Part shown: positions 23,591 to 32,753 of the stretch, one piece after another
Layout: the number at the start of each line of letters is the position of its first letter
How positions within the stretch are numbered: the first letter of the stretch is position 1
Source of the DNA: JAHRVQ01 sp963976815
Lineage (GTDB): Bacteria > Pseudomonadota > Gammaproteobacteria > Pseudomonadales > Azotimanducaceae
DNA: 64,000 bases
Direction of reading: 5' to 3'
Assembly: GCA_963976815.1 (NCBI GenBank)
Contig: CAXBLU010000002.1
Coordinates: forward strand, 434,001 to 498,000
The notes under the pieces: model-generated
Databases searched by the model: none
The model's input: only the letters and a program-made list of their open reading frames with translations
Told to the model about the DNA's origin: nothing
Translations under genes and position numbers: made by a program

Positions 23591-24598
23591 TTGACAGGCG
23601 ATGTATCGGCTTCACAGATTGCGAGGGACTTCGCCTCGCCTTCCTATACTAGAGCACTATTTCAGTTCGGTAACACGTTGCTACTTTATGTAGTCTCGAT
23701 CTACCTGATGTTCAACTTACTGCCCGCATCCTATGGCTATGTGCTCGCAATCTCACTTTTCGCAACTGTGGCGCACGTTCGACTCTTTATGATCGGTCAT
23801 GACTGCGCGCACCAATCTTTCCTCCCGAGAACGGCGGGCTGGCAGAATAAGGTGATAGGCAATATTGTTGGTGTGTTAACCAACACACCTCTAGATTACT
23901 GGGCTAGCCAGCATCTACTTCACCACCAGACGGTCGGTAACTTAGATCGCAGAGGCTACGGTGATGTAGATACACTCACAACAGAAGAGTTTGAGGCAAC
24001 AGCCTTCTGGGGGCGTGTCTGGTATCGAATCGGGCGTAACCCATATGTTTTGATATTTATATTCGCGCCGATCTACTTTGTTATCATGCAGAGATATCCC
24101 TTCGAACAAACCCGTGCCCCCGGAAAAATCTGGCGCAGTATTCTGGGTACAAACCTTGGCATGGTTGTCTTTTATGGTACGTTGATTTCGATCTTTGGCC
24201 TAGAATCTGTGCTACTTGTGTTTGCTCCGGTTGTGCTGATGTCTTCGGCAATAGCAGCATGGTTGTTCTATGTTCAGCATCAATTTGATGACGCCTATTG
24301 GGAGCGGCAGGAGAATTGGAGTTACAAGGAAGCAACTCTGCAAGGTAGCTCGTTTTATAATCTACCCCGCTGGCTTCACTGGGTGACCGGTAATATTGGC
24401 TACCATCACATTCATCACCTAAATCCAAAAGTCCCGAATTATCGGTTGTCGGACTGCTACGAATCGGATCCATTACTACAGGAATGTAAGTCAATTGGCT
24501 TCTGGGAGAGTTTTAGTCTTGCTAAACTTGCCCTGTGGGATGAATCGAACCAGCGCCTCATCTCCTTTGCTGAATTCGACCGACGCAATCATGTGTGA
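23591..24598 (+). CDS. Membrane fatty acid desaturase
   Basis: A 335-residue integral membrane di-iron desaturase that introduces double bonds in acyl chains of membrane lipids. The three histidine boxes are intact: HDCAH (70-74), HLLHH (108-112) and HHIHH (about 272-276), separated by hydrophobic helices. The pattern and spacing fit the omega-6/DesA-like group. The start is TTG 23591: a stop codon lies immediately upstream in frame, and the first ATG (codon 40) falls inside the first membrane helix. AGGGA about 10 bp upstream can serve as ribosome binding site. It lies between the lipoprotein and cyclophilin genes on the same strand. Regiospecificity cannot be assigned. Confidence 0.92.
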   Translation: MTGDVSASQIARDFASPSYTRALFQFGNTLLLYVVSIYLMFNLLPASYGYVLAISLFATVAHVRLFMIGHDCAHQSFLPRTAGWQNKVIGNIVGVLTNTPLDYWASQHLLHHQTVGNLDRRGYGDVDTLTTEEFEATAFWGRVWYRIGRNPYVLIFIFAPIYFVIMQRYPFEQTRAPGKIWRSILGTNLGMVVFYGTLISIFGLESVLLVFAPVVLMSSAIAAWLFYVQHQFDDAYWERQENWSYKEATLQGSSFYNLPRWLHWVTGNIGYHHIHHLNPKVPNYRLSDCYESDPLLQECKSIGFWESFSLAKLALWDESNQRLISFAEFDRRNHV

Positions 24599-24646
24599 GG
24601 CAGTTACCGGCTGCCGCCCAATCAACAAACTATATAGGTGTTCGCA

Positions 24647-25357
24647 ATGAGGATTTTAACGCTTCTTGGATTACTTGGATTGCTCGCTGCGTGTGGTGAT
24701 AGCCAGCAACCGGCTCAACCAGAGTCCGCCGCTGTTTCAACTGAGGCTGTTGAATCGCCCCAGAATGCGCTTGAGCCCGCTACAGCGACCGGGTCCCAGG
24801 TTGATTCAGCAACGGCGAATTTGATCGACAAAACAGATGCGAACTGGAAATCGAAAGTAACGGAACCTGAATTGATGTCTTTTGAGGAAGGCAAAACCTA
24901 TCTTTGGGAGCTTGAAACCAATCACGGAACGATGACCTTTAAACTGTTCCACGAGGCATCGCCGATGCACGTGAGCAGCACGGTCTATCTAACTGAGCTA
25001 GGGTTTTATGACGAAGTCCTGTTCCACCGGGTGATTCCTGGGTTTGTGGCCCAGGGTGGAGATCCCACGGGCACAGGTCGCGGCGGCCCCGCTTACAAAT
25101 ATGACGGTGAGTTTGCGGCGGGCCTATCCCATACCAGGCCAGGTTTATTGAGCATGGCGAACGCTGGACCGGGAACAGACGGCAGCCAGTTTTTTATCAC
25201 CTTTGTCCCCACGCCATTTCTGGATGGCAAACACACCATCTTTGGTGAATTGACCGATGGCATGGAAGTCCTCAAAGCACTGGAGGCCCGCGGTAGCCGA
25301 GGTGGTGCAACCTCTGAAGAGTTAAAAATTATTAGCGCAAAGATTGTGGTCAACTAG
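24647..25357 (+). CDS. Cyclophilin-type peptidyl-prolyl isomerase, lipoprotein
   Basis: The 236-residue protein is translated from ATG 24647, with AGGTG at 24636-24640 as ribosome binding site. MRILTLLGLLGLLAAC is a lipobox signal (Cys16), followed by a Pro/Ala/Glu-rich linker to about residue 75. The cyclophilin domain then shows FHRVIPGFVAQGGD and the GSQFFITFVPTPFLDGKHTIFG active-site strands. It should catalyse prolyl cis-trans isomerisation at the envelope. A second exported cyclophilin follows 131 bp downstream, suggesting gene duplication and a shared envelope folding role. Confidence 0.93.
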   Translation: MRILTLLGLLGLLAACGDSQQPAQPESAAVSTEAVESPQNALEPATATGSQVDSATANLIDKTDANWKSKVTEPELMSFEEGKTYLWELETNHGTMTFKLFHEASPMHVSSTVYLTELGFYDEVLFHRVIPGFVAQGGDPTGTGRGGPAYKYDGEFAAGLSHTRPGLLSMANAGPGTDGSQFFITFVPTPFLDGKHTIFGELTDGMEVLKALEARGSRGGATSEELKIISAKIVVN

Positions 25358-25488
25358 CGGTTTTATCGTAGCAAACGATGGCCATATAGATTCGGCAAGA
25401 TTCCAATTTGCAATTTGTAGCATTAGCTTGGAATAAAACGAATCAAAGTGATGTCTACATTTGATAGCAAAGTTTTTTAGGAAGTGAT

Positions 25489-27084
25489 TTGAAGCAGTTA
25501 GTCTGGATATTAGCCCTCTTTTATACGTCAGCTCTGTTTGGCGCCAACAACAGCGTGGTCACCATTGAGACACCAGTTGGGTCGTTCCAAATGCAGATGC
25601 TTTCAGACGAGGCACCAAATACCGTACAAAATTTTCTCAATTATGTGGAAAGAGGTGCCTACAACGACACCTTTTTTCATCGTTCTGTGCCCGGGTTTGT
25701 GGTCCAGGGTGGAGGTTTTTCTTACAACGCGGCGACCAATACTGCGCCCGCGATTGCCGTTGACCCTCCCATTGCCAACGAATTTAGCGAGTCTAACGTT
25801 CGAGGCACCGTTGCGATGGCAAAAACAGCAGCGGGGCCAGATACCGCAACGAGTCAGTGGTTTGTGAATTTAGCTGATAACTCCGGAAATCTTGATAATC
25901 AAAATGGCGGTTTTACCGTGTTTGCCCGGATCATCGGGGATGGTATGCAGGTTGTTGATGCCATTGCTGCGCTGCCCCTTGCGAATTTGGATGGTGGAGG
26001 CGTGTTTGCATCAACGCCGACGATCAATTTTAGCGGCACTATTAATAGCAGTATCTTTGTGACCATTATTAATGCCACTGTTTCGACTGAACCCGATTTT
26101 GACGGAGATGGGGTCCCCGACAGCACTGACACGGACGACGATAACGACGGTGTGCCGGATGTTTCCGATGCCTTTCCCTTAAACGCGGCAGAATTTGCGG
26201 ATACTGACAATGATGGAACCGGCAACAACGCCGACACAGATGATGATGGTGATGGTGTCCCAGATGTAGACGATGCCTTTCCATTAGACAGCTCTAGATC
26301 TATAGCTTCTCGGCTGGCGAATATCTCGACCAGAGGTCCGGTGAAAACTGAGAATGAGGTCATTATTGGTGGTGTCATTATTGTGGGCGATGAAGCGAAA
26401 ACAGTTGTGGTTCGTGCCCGTGGGCTGAGTCTAGCGGATGCAGACCCGAATCTGGCAGGCTTGTTATCGGATCCCGTTGTTCAGCTGTTTAGTGGCGCGG
26501 ATCTCATCGACTCAAATGATAACTGGGCGTCCCATGCCCGTGTTAGCGAGTTGCCGGAAAATTTACGTCCCACGAGGGCAGAAGAATCAGCCCTCATGGC
26601 GACATTACAACCCGGTGCCTATACTGCTGTTGTGAGGGGTGTTGGAGATGGTCAAGGTGTTGGGATTGTCGAAATCTTTGAGGTGAGTGCCGGCGCTACC
26701 CGGCTTTCTAATATTTCAACCCGCGGTTTTGTGGGTGCCGGTGATGATGTCCTCATAGGGGGAGTCATTATTGAAGGGGAGGAAGCCAAAACCGTGACTA
26801 TCCGAGCGCGGGGTCCTAGCCTGATAGATGCTGATCCTAATCTACAAAACCTGCTTGCAGATCCCTTCGTTCAGCTTTTTAACGCTTCTGGCGAACTAAT
26901 CGACAGTAACGATAATTGGAGCGACCATAGCTCGGCAGTTTTACTTCGAAGTGATCTACGACCTTCAAGCAGCGCTGAGTCAGCCATCACCCGGACACTA
27001 GCTCCAGGTGCTTACACGGCAATTGTTCGAGGAACTGCTGATAGTACCGGAATTGGGATTGTTGAAGTGTTTGAAATCGACTAG
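25489..27084 (+). CDS. Secreted cyclophilin fused to TSP3 repeats and a duplicated C-terminal domain
   Basis: The 531-residue protein starts at TTG 25489 with AGGAAG at 25479-25484; the first in-frame ATG is too far inside. A signal peptide (LVWILALFYTSALFGAN) precedes a cyclophilin domain (about 20-190, FFHRSVPGFVVQGGG). Next come two TSP3-type aspartate-rich repeats (about 202-267) and two tandem 130-residue domains (274-403 and 404-531). Each domain contains NISTRG, IGGVI, KTV..RARG.SL, SNDNW, ESA and PGAYTA.VRG. This last domain is common at the C-termini of secreted bacterial proteins; its function is not established. The product is probably extracellular and Ca2+-stabilised. It resembles both the preceding cyclophilin and the TSP3 lipoprotein. 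Confidence 0.88.
   Translation: MKQLVWILALFYTSALFGANNSVVTIETPVGSFQMQMLSDEAPNTVQNFLNYVERGAYNDTFFHRSVPGFVVQGGGFSYNAATNTAPAIAVDPPIANEFSESNVRGTVAMAKTAAGPDTATSQWFVNLADNSGNLDNQNGGFTVFARIIGDGMQVVDAIAALPLANLDGGGVFASTPTINFSGTINSSIFVTIINATVSTEPDFDGDGVPDSTDTDDDNDGVPDVSDAFPLNAAEFADTDNDGTGNNADTDDDGDGVPDVDDAFPLDSSRSIASRLANISTRGPVKTENEVIIGGVIIVGDEAKTVVVRARGLSLADADPNLAGLLSDPVVQLFSGADLIDSNDNWASHARVSELPENLRPTRAEESALMATLQPGAYTAVVRGVGDGQGVGIVEIFEVSAGATRLSNISTRGFVGAGDDVLIGGVIIEGEEAKTVTIRARGPSLIDADPNLQNLLADPFVQLFNASGELIDSNDNWSDHSSAVLLRSDLRPSSSAESAITRTLAPGAYTAIVRGTADSTGIGIVEVFEID
26308..27081 (+). repeat. Intragenic duplication of a 130-residue secreted domain
   Basis: Unit 1 starts at 26308 (residue 274) and unit 2 at 26698 (residue 404). 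They share NISTRG, EAKTV, LxDADPNL, the SNDNW motif and a PGAYTA..RG ending. The protein similarity is high but the DNA has diverged, so this is an old duplication. Confidence 0.8.
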
Positions 27085-27440
27085 GTGTTAAAGAGGCGCT
27101 GTAAAACATCAGTTCATCAATCAAAATGATTGGTGTCAAACAATCCCTAATAAAATCGCAAGGTCATGTCTAGAATTCTTAGTGAATTTAGGTATGATGC
27201 CGGCCATGGAAAATGGAATAACAATCGGCAGATAAATAATAAGCCGAGTAGAGTAACTTTTGCTTAACCAGTAGTTAAAGCACATCTACGCCAATTGCCA
27301 CAAAAGGGAGGGGGAAAAGTTACGTTCTGCGTTACCCCGTCTTTACAATCCGTTCGTTACGCTAGTCACAATTTTACGACTCGAGATTATTGCTCGTAAG
27401 TTGTTGCTGCTAGCTATAAATTTTTTGGGGGTTTTTTATT
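27085..27440 (+). other. Long leader region upstream of the TonB-dependent receptor gene
   Basis: These 356 bases contain no convincing ORF. Near the front, GATTG/CAATC could form a weak terminator hairpin for the preceding gene. GTAACTTTT (27253-27261) is the exact reverse complement of AAAAGTTAC (27315-27323), and G-rich 27310-27314 can alternatively pair with CCCC at 27335-27338. The receptor transcript may therefore have a structured 5' leader. I could not match it to a known riboswitch. Confidence 0.35.
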
Positions 27441-30047
27441 TTGGGAAATTTTAAAGTTAAAGCTTTGGCAGCAATTCTGCTGCCGGCATTGGCATTTAAT
27501 GCCTTTGGTGCTGAACAACAGATGGAGGAAGTGGTTGTTACCGGTTCTTACATTAAGTCCAGCCCTACCGATGGCGCTTCACCAGTTGAAGTCGTTTCAC
27601 GTAGCAACATTGATGAAATGGCTGCTATGACCATTTCTGATATCACACGTAATCTGACCGTAAACTCTGGTTCAGAAAATGTACCTGACTCATTTACTTC
27701 TGGCGCGAGCCAGGGCACGAGTAATGTTAACCTTCGTGGACTGGGTCTGGGTTCAACCCTGATACTAGTCAACGGTCGTCGCAACACACTAGCCGCGGCA
27801 ACTGCCAACGACGGTTCAAGCTTTGTTGATACCAGTATGATTCCAGCGTCTGCGCTAGAACGGGTTGAAGTGCTAAAAGAAGGCGCTGCTTCGGTTTACG
27901 GTTCAGATGCCGTCGCTGGTGTTGTTAACTACATTACGCGCAAAGATTTTGAAGGCACTGAGATTGGTGGAACTTTCCAATCAACAACGTCTGATAGTCA
28001 AGAAGACGCACAGATCAGTGTTCTGCACGGCTGGGCGAACGATTCTACTAACATAGTGGTTGCTGCCGAGTATATGGAACGCACAGCATTGAGCAGTGCC
28101 GACCGACCAGAACTAACTCAATTGGCTATTTCGGGTCTCGGTAACTCCTTCTTAGTCTTTGCTCCAGCAACCGTTGCGGCGGGTCCTTACGCTGGCACCT
28201 ACACTGCATTTCAAAACATTCCAGATGCAAACTGTGTTGGTACCGGCGGGACTATCATTCCTCAAGCAAGTGGTGACCGTTGTGGTTTTGCCTATGGTCC
28301 ACGTTTTAACGTTGTGAACGAGGAAGAGCGCACCCATTTGTACGGTAACGTCCAACATGATTTTGAAAATGGCATGACGTTTAATGCCGAGGCCATGTGG
28401 GCAAAAGTTGAAGTGCTGGATAATCCTCAGTCACCCAGCTATCCCGCTCTTTCATTCTTAAGTCGGCCAATTGCGCCAGGCGAAGCTGGCAACCCATTTG
28501 GTGTGCCTACGCTTTGGTTAGGTCGCCCACTGGGTTCAGCCTTTCCTTCGCCTGATGCACCACGAGATAACGAGCATATGCGTGTATCGTTTGAACTTGA
28601 TGGTGACATCGGTGATTACCACTTTAACACTGCAATAACCAAGAGCTCCTACGAGGGCAATGGTGCGCAACCAGACACCAGTACTTCACGTTTTAACGAC
28701 GCGATCACCGGTGTTGGCGGTCCAAATGGCAATGAAACCTGGGATCTGTTTGTCCCAGCTAATAACAGCCAGGCACTGATCGATTTTGTATCAGTTCAGC
28801 AATTGACCAAAACTGAAACTGACCTGACTACCCTGGACTTTGTTATTGACGGTGAGCTCGGTGTGACTAATTTTGCTGCTGGTTTCCAGTATCGTCATGA
28901 CGAGTTGACCGTTGACCGAAATGATATCAGTCGAGTTGAGTTTGACGCAGCTGGTAACCTGACAAAAGTTGCCGATCTGTTGTTCCTCGGCGGTGGTGTA
29001 AATGTTGATGAATCTCGCTCTGCATGGGCCGTTTTCACTGAATTTCAGTGGGACGCAACGGATGAACTCGAATTTCGTTTTGCCGGTCGTTATGAAGATT
29101 TGGAAGACGAGTCAACCTTCGATCCCAAACTCTCTTTTCGCTATCAAGCACGGGATAATCTCGTATTCCGCGGCTCAGCGAGTAGCTCGTTCCGTCAAGC
29201 TTCTCTGCACCAGTTGTATGCCAGTTCTGTTGGCCTGCAAGGTATCCAGGATTACAATGTTGATGGCACGACGGTAGGTGGTTCTGTCTTTATTCGTATT
29301 GCCCAGAACGCTAATGTGAATCTGAAGCCTGAACAAGCGGACAACTACAATTTGGGTGCCATCTGGGATCCAACCGATAGCATTCATATCTCACTGGATT
29401 ACTGGAGAGTGGATTACACCAATGTAATCACCATCGAAAATGCTCAGGGTAAAGTGATTACTGATCCTACACAGTCCGATGTTAAGCGAAATGCAACGGG
29501 TAGCCTGATTGGCGTCACAACCAATTACTTTAACGCCGCTGATGTTGAGACCTCTGGTTTTGACTTTGAAGCAAGTTACTTTTTACCAGTAAATGATATT
29601 GGTGATATGAGTCTTACCTTCTCTGCTACACATATGGTGAAGTACTTGATTCCTGTTGCTGGTGAAATGACAGACGTAGTTGGATTGTTTAACCATGACA
29701 ACTTTGCGCGATCGCTGCCAGAAACGAAGGCAAATACCACCTTCCGTTGGAGCCGGGATAACCATAAGGCATCTATCGCTGCACGATATATCTCAAGCTA
29801 CAAGACAACCCGTGTTAGCCCGCCTGCTGGCTACAGCAACAATATTGACAACTTCCTAACATGGGATCTGCAGTACGCTTACGAGTTTGAAGTATCAGAA
29901 GCGGTCGCCGTCATTACGGTCGGCATGCTGAATGCGACAGACGAAGAGCCACCACTGGTTTGGGATGATGTTAACTTCAGCTATGACCCACGTCAGCACG
30001 ACGCCCGCGGTCGTATGGCCTACGCCACATTTAAAGTAGGCTTCTAA
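27441..30047 (+). CDS. TonB-dependent outer-membrane receptor
   Basis: An 868-residue outer-membrane active-transport porin energised by TonB-ExbBD. The signal peptide (GNFKVKALAAILLPALAFNAFGA) is followed by the TonB-box/plug entry MEEVVVTGSYI. The plug contains SNVNLRGLGLGSTLILVNGRR and DTSMIPASALERVEVLKEGAA..YGSDAVAGVVN, and a large beta-barrel ends in a terminal Phe (ATFKVGF). This type is often used for glycans, peptides or siderophores in marine gammaproteobacteria. The start is TTG 27441 behind GGGGG at 27426-27430. The next gene is a GPH-type sugar symporter, so a saccharide substrate is a reasonable guess. No SusD-like partner or glycoside hydrolase is nearby. Confidence 0.95.
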   Translation: MGNFKVKALAAILLPALAFNAFGAEQQMEEVVVTGSYIKSSPTDGASPVEVVSRSNIDEMAAMTISDITRNLTVNSGSENVPDSFTSGASQGTSNVNLRGLGLGSTLILVNGRRNTLAAATANDGSSFVDTSMIPASALERVEVLKEGAASVYGSDAVAGVVNYITRKDFEGTEIGGTFQSTTSDSQEDAQISVLHGWANDSTNIVVAAEYMERTALSSADRPELTQLAISGLGNSFLVFAPATVAAGPYAGTYTAFQNIPDANCVGTGGTIIPQASGDRCGFAYGPRFNVVNEEERTHLYGNVQHDFENGMTFNAEAMWAKVEVLDNPQSPSYPALSFLSRPIAPGEAGNPFGVPTLWLGRPLGSAFPSPDAPRDNEHMRVSFELDGDIGDYHFNTAITKSSYEGNGAQPDTSTSRFNDAITGVGGPNGNETWDLFVPANNSQALIDFVSVQQLTKTETDLTTLDFVIDGELGVTNFAAGFQYRHDELTVDRNDISRVEFDAAGNLTKVADLLFLGGGVNVDESRSAWAVFTEFQWDATDELEFRFAGRYEDLEDESTFDPKLSFRYQARDNLVFRGSASSSFRQASLHQLYASSVGLQGIQDYNVDGTTVGGSVFIRIAQNANVNLKPEQADNYNLGAIWDPTDSIHISLDYWRVDYTNVITIENAQGKVITDPTQSDVKRNATGSLIGVTTNYFNAADVETSGFDFEASYFLPVNDIGDMSLTFSATHMVKYLIPVAGEMTDVVGLFNHDNFARSLPETKANTTFRWSRDNHKASIAARYISSYKTTRVSPPAGYSNNIDNFLTWDLQYAYEFEVSEAVAVITVGMLNATDEEPPLVWDDVNFSYDPRQHDARGRMAYATFKVGF

Positions 30048-30094
30048 TCCGAGTCACACTGCCGGCTTCTTGTCGGTAGCTAAGTGGTTCATTT

Positions 30095-30136
30095 AAAAGG
30101 GATAACACGAGGTAGCTCGCGTTGTCCCTTTTTTTT
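30095..30136 (+). terminator. Rho-independent terminator of the TonB receptor gene
   Basis: GGGATAACACGAG (30099-30111) pairs with CTCGCGTTGTCCC (30116-30128), with one G-U pair and one mismatch, a four-base loop and then eight T. It lies about 50 bp after the stop codon, a classical intrinsic terminator. Confidence 0.9.
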
Positions 30137-30234
30137 ATCTGACCTTTTTCATATGCTGACTTCGGACCTATTGTTCTTGCTTTAATGGCAGTAACGAGGG
30201 CAGAGTGGGGCTGGGCTAAAAGGGGAAGCCGAGT

Positions 30235-31719
30235 TTGAGTGAGAGTTTGAATGAGAGTTTGAAAGCAAGTTCGAGTGAGTCAGTCAATCGGGCTGCAAAA
30301 GGATCTACCGACAGGGGCCTGAGCAAATTTCAAATGGCGCTGTACGGCGCGGCCAATCTACCGACGTCGATTGTAGGATTGCCCATCGCGCTTTATATTC
30401 CCGCCTTCTACTCCCAAAATCTGGGGTTGTCACTGGCCACAATAGGCCTTCTGATCGCGCTCTCTCGGCTCACTGATGTTGTGACCGATCCCGCAATTGG
30501 TATTGCCTCGGATCGCTGGCAAACCCGTTTTGGTCGCCGTAAACCCTGGATGGTTATGGGTATGCCGCTGATGTTGTTGTCGTTATGGATGTTATTTGTC
30601 CCCAAAAGTGCTTTTGCGATAAGCGTTTGGCAGGCGGTTGGCGGGGAGTCTGTTACCAACCTCTATCTGTTTGTCTGGATCAGCGCCCTGTACCTGTCTT
30701 TTACCCTGGTTGATCTGCCTTACCGCGCCTGGGGTGCAGAACTCTCAGCAGATTATGACGAGCGCTCTCGGGTAACAGGCTGGCGAGAAGCTTTTGGCTA
30801 TGGCGGAACGTTGATGGCACTTGCCATCCCGCTGATTATGGCGCTGTACTTTGGGAAACCTGGTGCTGACAACGCGTTGCTGGCAATTGCGATGGTGGTA
30901 GTTGTATTGCTGCCGGTACTCATGGCGCCGGCACTTTTGTGGGTACGTGAACAATCTGCACTAAAAGCCCCTCGAGCTGCAAACGTATCCTGGAAACGTG
31001 GTTTAAAAATTGTCTTATCCAACGGTCCTTATATCCGTCTGGTCATCAGCCTGATATTTCTGGTGGCTGCGGTCAGCATGACGGCAACTCTGTCGTTCTT
31101 TTTTGTCAATGCTGTCATGGAACAACCATTTGACCGATACGCGCTATTTATCCTCGCCTACTATCTCTCCAGTAGTCTGGCCATTCCAATCTGGTTTGCG
31201 ATATCGCGCCGCCTTGGCAAACACAAGACGGTGGTTCTCGGCATTGTCTGGTTGTCACTGTGGAGTGCATGTATTCCGCTGCTGGGTCCGGAACAATTCT
31301 GGCTGTTTTTTGTGATTATGTTACTAAAAGGGTCTGCAGTTGGGGCACTCGTGTTTCTGCCCGCTTCGATGGCGGCGGATGTGGTGGACCTGGACACCTT
31401 GAGAACCGGAGAGCAACGGACCGGTTTGTACTTTTCTCTGTGGGGTATGGTCAATAAGGCCGCTGTGGCACTTGGTGTATTGCTGGCAACAAACGGTGTT
31501 GCCTGGTTTGGTTTTGACCCGGCGATTGCAGACAACACTGACACTGCCAAGATGTCGGTTGCTGTGCTCTACAGCATCGGACCGGCAATTCTAGCCTGTG
31601 TCGCGTTACCATTGCTTTGGAAATACCCACTGACAAAACAGCGTCAGGAGCGTATGCGTGGCCACATCGAGCGCCGCGATAACCGTAGGCTTCAAGGGGC
31701 AAATTTAAATAACACATAA
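30235..31719 (+). CDS. GPH-family (MelB-like) sugar:cation symporter, MFS superfamily
   Basis: A 494-residue inner-membrane carrier with about 12 helices. Family marks are the N-terminal FQMALYGAANLP, DVVTDPAIGIASDRWQTRFGRRKPWM (the acidic helix and loop 2-3 motif) and YRAWGAELS. GPH symporters import glycosides, pentosides or hexuronides with H+ or Na+. The start is TTG 30235 with GGGGAAG about 6 bp upstream. Several TTG codons follow in a short repetitive serine-rich tail (SESLNESLKASSSES), so the exact start is uncertain. It is separated from the TonB receptor by a terminator, so it has its own promoter, and it lies 23 bp before the CPBP protease gene. Confidence 0.88.
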   Translation: MSESLNESLKASSSESVNRAAKGSTDRGLSKFQMALYGAANLPTSIVGLPIALYIPAFYSQNLGLSLATIGLLIALSRLTDVVTDPAIGIASDRWQTRFGRRKPWMVMGMPLMLLSLWMLFVPKSAFAISVWQAVGGESVTNLYLFVWISALYLSFTLVDLPYRAWGAELSADYDERSRVTGWREAFGYGGTLMALAIPLIMALYFGKPGADNALLAIAMVVVVLLPVLMAPALLWVREQSALKAPRAANVSWKRGLKIVLSNGPYIRLVISLIFLVAAVSMTATLSFFFVNAVMEQPFDRYALFILAYYLSSSLAIPIWFAISRRLGKHKTVVLGIVWLSLWSACIPLLGPEQFWLFFVIMLLKGSAVGALVFLPASMAADVVDLDTLRTGEQRTGLYFSLWGMVNKAAVALGVLLATNGVAWFGFDPAIADNTDTAKMSVAVLYSIGPAILACVALPLLWKYPLTKQRQERMRGHIERRDNRRLQGANLNNT

Positions 31720-31742
31720 CACTCTTCATCCTTGAGGTGTGC

Positions 31743-32681
31743 ATGACACAAAAGTCAGGTCTTAAATTAAAGCCGTTGTACTGGTTCTATGCATTGAGCT
31801 TCCTACTTCTGGCATTTATTCCGGTGGTGGCTCTGCTCTTTAACGATGGGTCTATGGATTTTGGAGCGGCGGCCCAGAAGGCATCTGCCGAAACCGGGGT
31901 TATTTGGAATTCGAATATTCTAAACTTGATTCGTCTCTGCCTGGCAGAGCCAATGGTTTGGATGTTGGTTTTTGGATCCGCTGTACCCAGTATTGCCGGA
32001 CTGATAGTCATGTTTTTTGTGTATGACCGCCAGGCATGGCTGAGGCTGATGAATAGATTTAGGCCCGGAATCAACGTCTCCGTCAGCTCAACGCTGAAGA
32101 ATTACACACTCATTTTTGCCTTACTGGTGCCGGCGCTTTATCTGTCCTTTTTTATCAGAACGTTCACCGGCGGTGAACCAGTTCAAAATCTGAGTGTTGT
32201 TGGCTGGAGCCTTATCCCGGCAATCTTGTCTATCGCGTTGTTTGACCAGGGTGCAATCCTCGAGGAATTGGGCTGGCGAGGTTTTGCCAGCGACGCGTTG
32301 CAAGAACAAGGTCTGGGTGTGTTGAAGGTTGCGGTGATTGTCGGAATTGCCTGGGGGCTATGGCACTTGCCGAGAGACGTGACAACCGGGGTGATCGAAA
32401 GGTTAGGATTCTCGACGTATCTTTTTTTATACCTGCCGAGTTTTCTCGCGGGGACCATTTCAAGTTCGATTGTGATCGGCTATTTTATGCTTCGAATGGG
32501 AGGCAGTATTCTGCCTGCGATACTGATCCATGGGATTATTAATGATGCGGTTGGTATCAGGGGACAGGCGACCATTGTTGATGCTTTAACGCCTTACCAC
32601 CAAATAACCGCTGCTATTCCAACTATGCTTGTGGCGTTGCTTTTGATGTATCTGCATAGAAAGAAGGCGCAAGCGAACTGA
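31743..32681 (+). CDS. CPBP family intramembrane (CAAX-type) protease
   Basis: A 312-residue integral membrane protein. The catalytic pattern EELGWRG is at residues 174-180 (Glu174, Glu175, Arg179), followed by WHLPRD and HGIIND, the three conserved motifs of the Rce1/CPBP superfamily. Members cleave prenylated or membrane proteins, or modify bacteriocin immunity; the bacterial substrate here is unknown. The start is ATG 31743, preceded by GAGGTG, and an in-frame GTG at 31737 is less likely. It lies 23 bp behind the GPH symporter, so the two form a probable operon. Confidence 0.9.
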   Translation: MTQKSGLKLKPLYWFYALSFLLLAFIPVVALLFNDGSMDFGAAAQKASAETGVIWNSNILNLIRLCLAEPMVWMLVFGSAVPSIAGLIVMFFVYDRQAWLRLMNRFRPGINVSVSSTLKNYTLIFALLVPALYLSFFIRTFTGGEPVQNLSVVGWSLIPAILSIALFDQGAILEELGWRGFASDALQEQGLGVLKVAVIVGIAWGLWHLPRDVTTGVIERLGFSTYLFLYLPSFLAGTISSSIVIGYFMLRMGGSILPAILIHGIINDAVGIRGQATIVDALTPYHQITAAIPTMLVALLLMYLHRKKAQAN

Positions 32682-32688
32682 CCCGAAC

Positions 32689-32734
32689 CTGTGGTATTCC
32701 TACTCAGGAAAAGCTCATTTAAGTTGAGCCACAG
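32689..32734 (+). ncRNA. Compact three-way-junction RNA motif upstream of the alkC-like gene
   Basis: CTGTG (32689-32693) pairs with CACAG (32730-32734). Enclosed are two perfect hairpins, TTCCT-ACTC-AGGAA (32697-32710) and GCTCA-TTTAAGT-TGAGC (32713-32729). All three stems are five perfect base pairs joined by very short linkers. It sits between the CPBP stop and the ribosome binding site of the next gene. It could be a 5' leader element, a processing site or a transcript-end structure; no known family was matched. Confidence 0.4.
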
Positions 32735-32753
32735 CATGACTCCAGGAGCGTAA

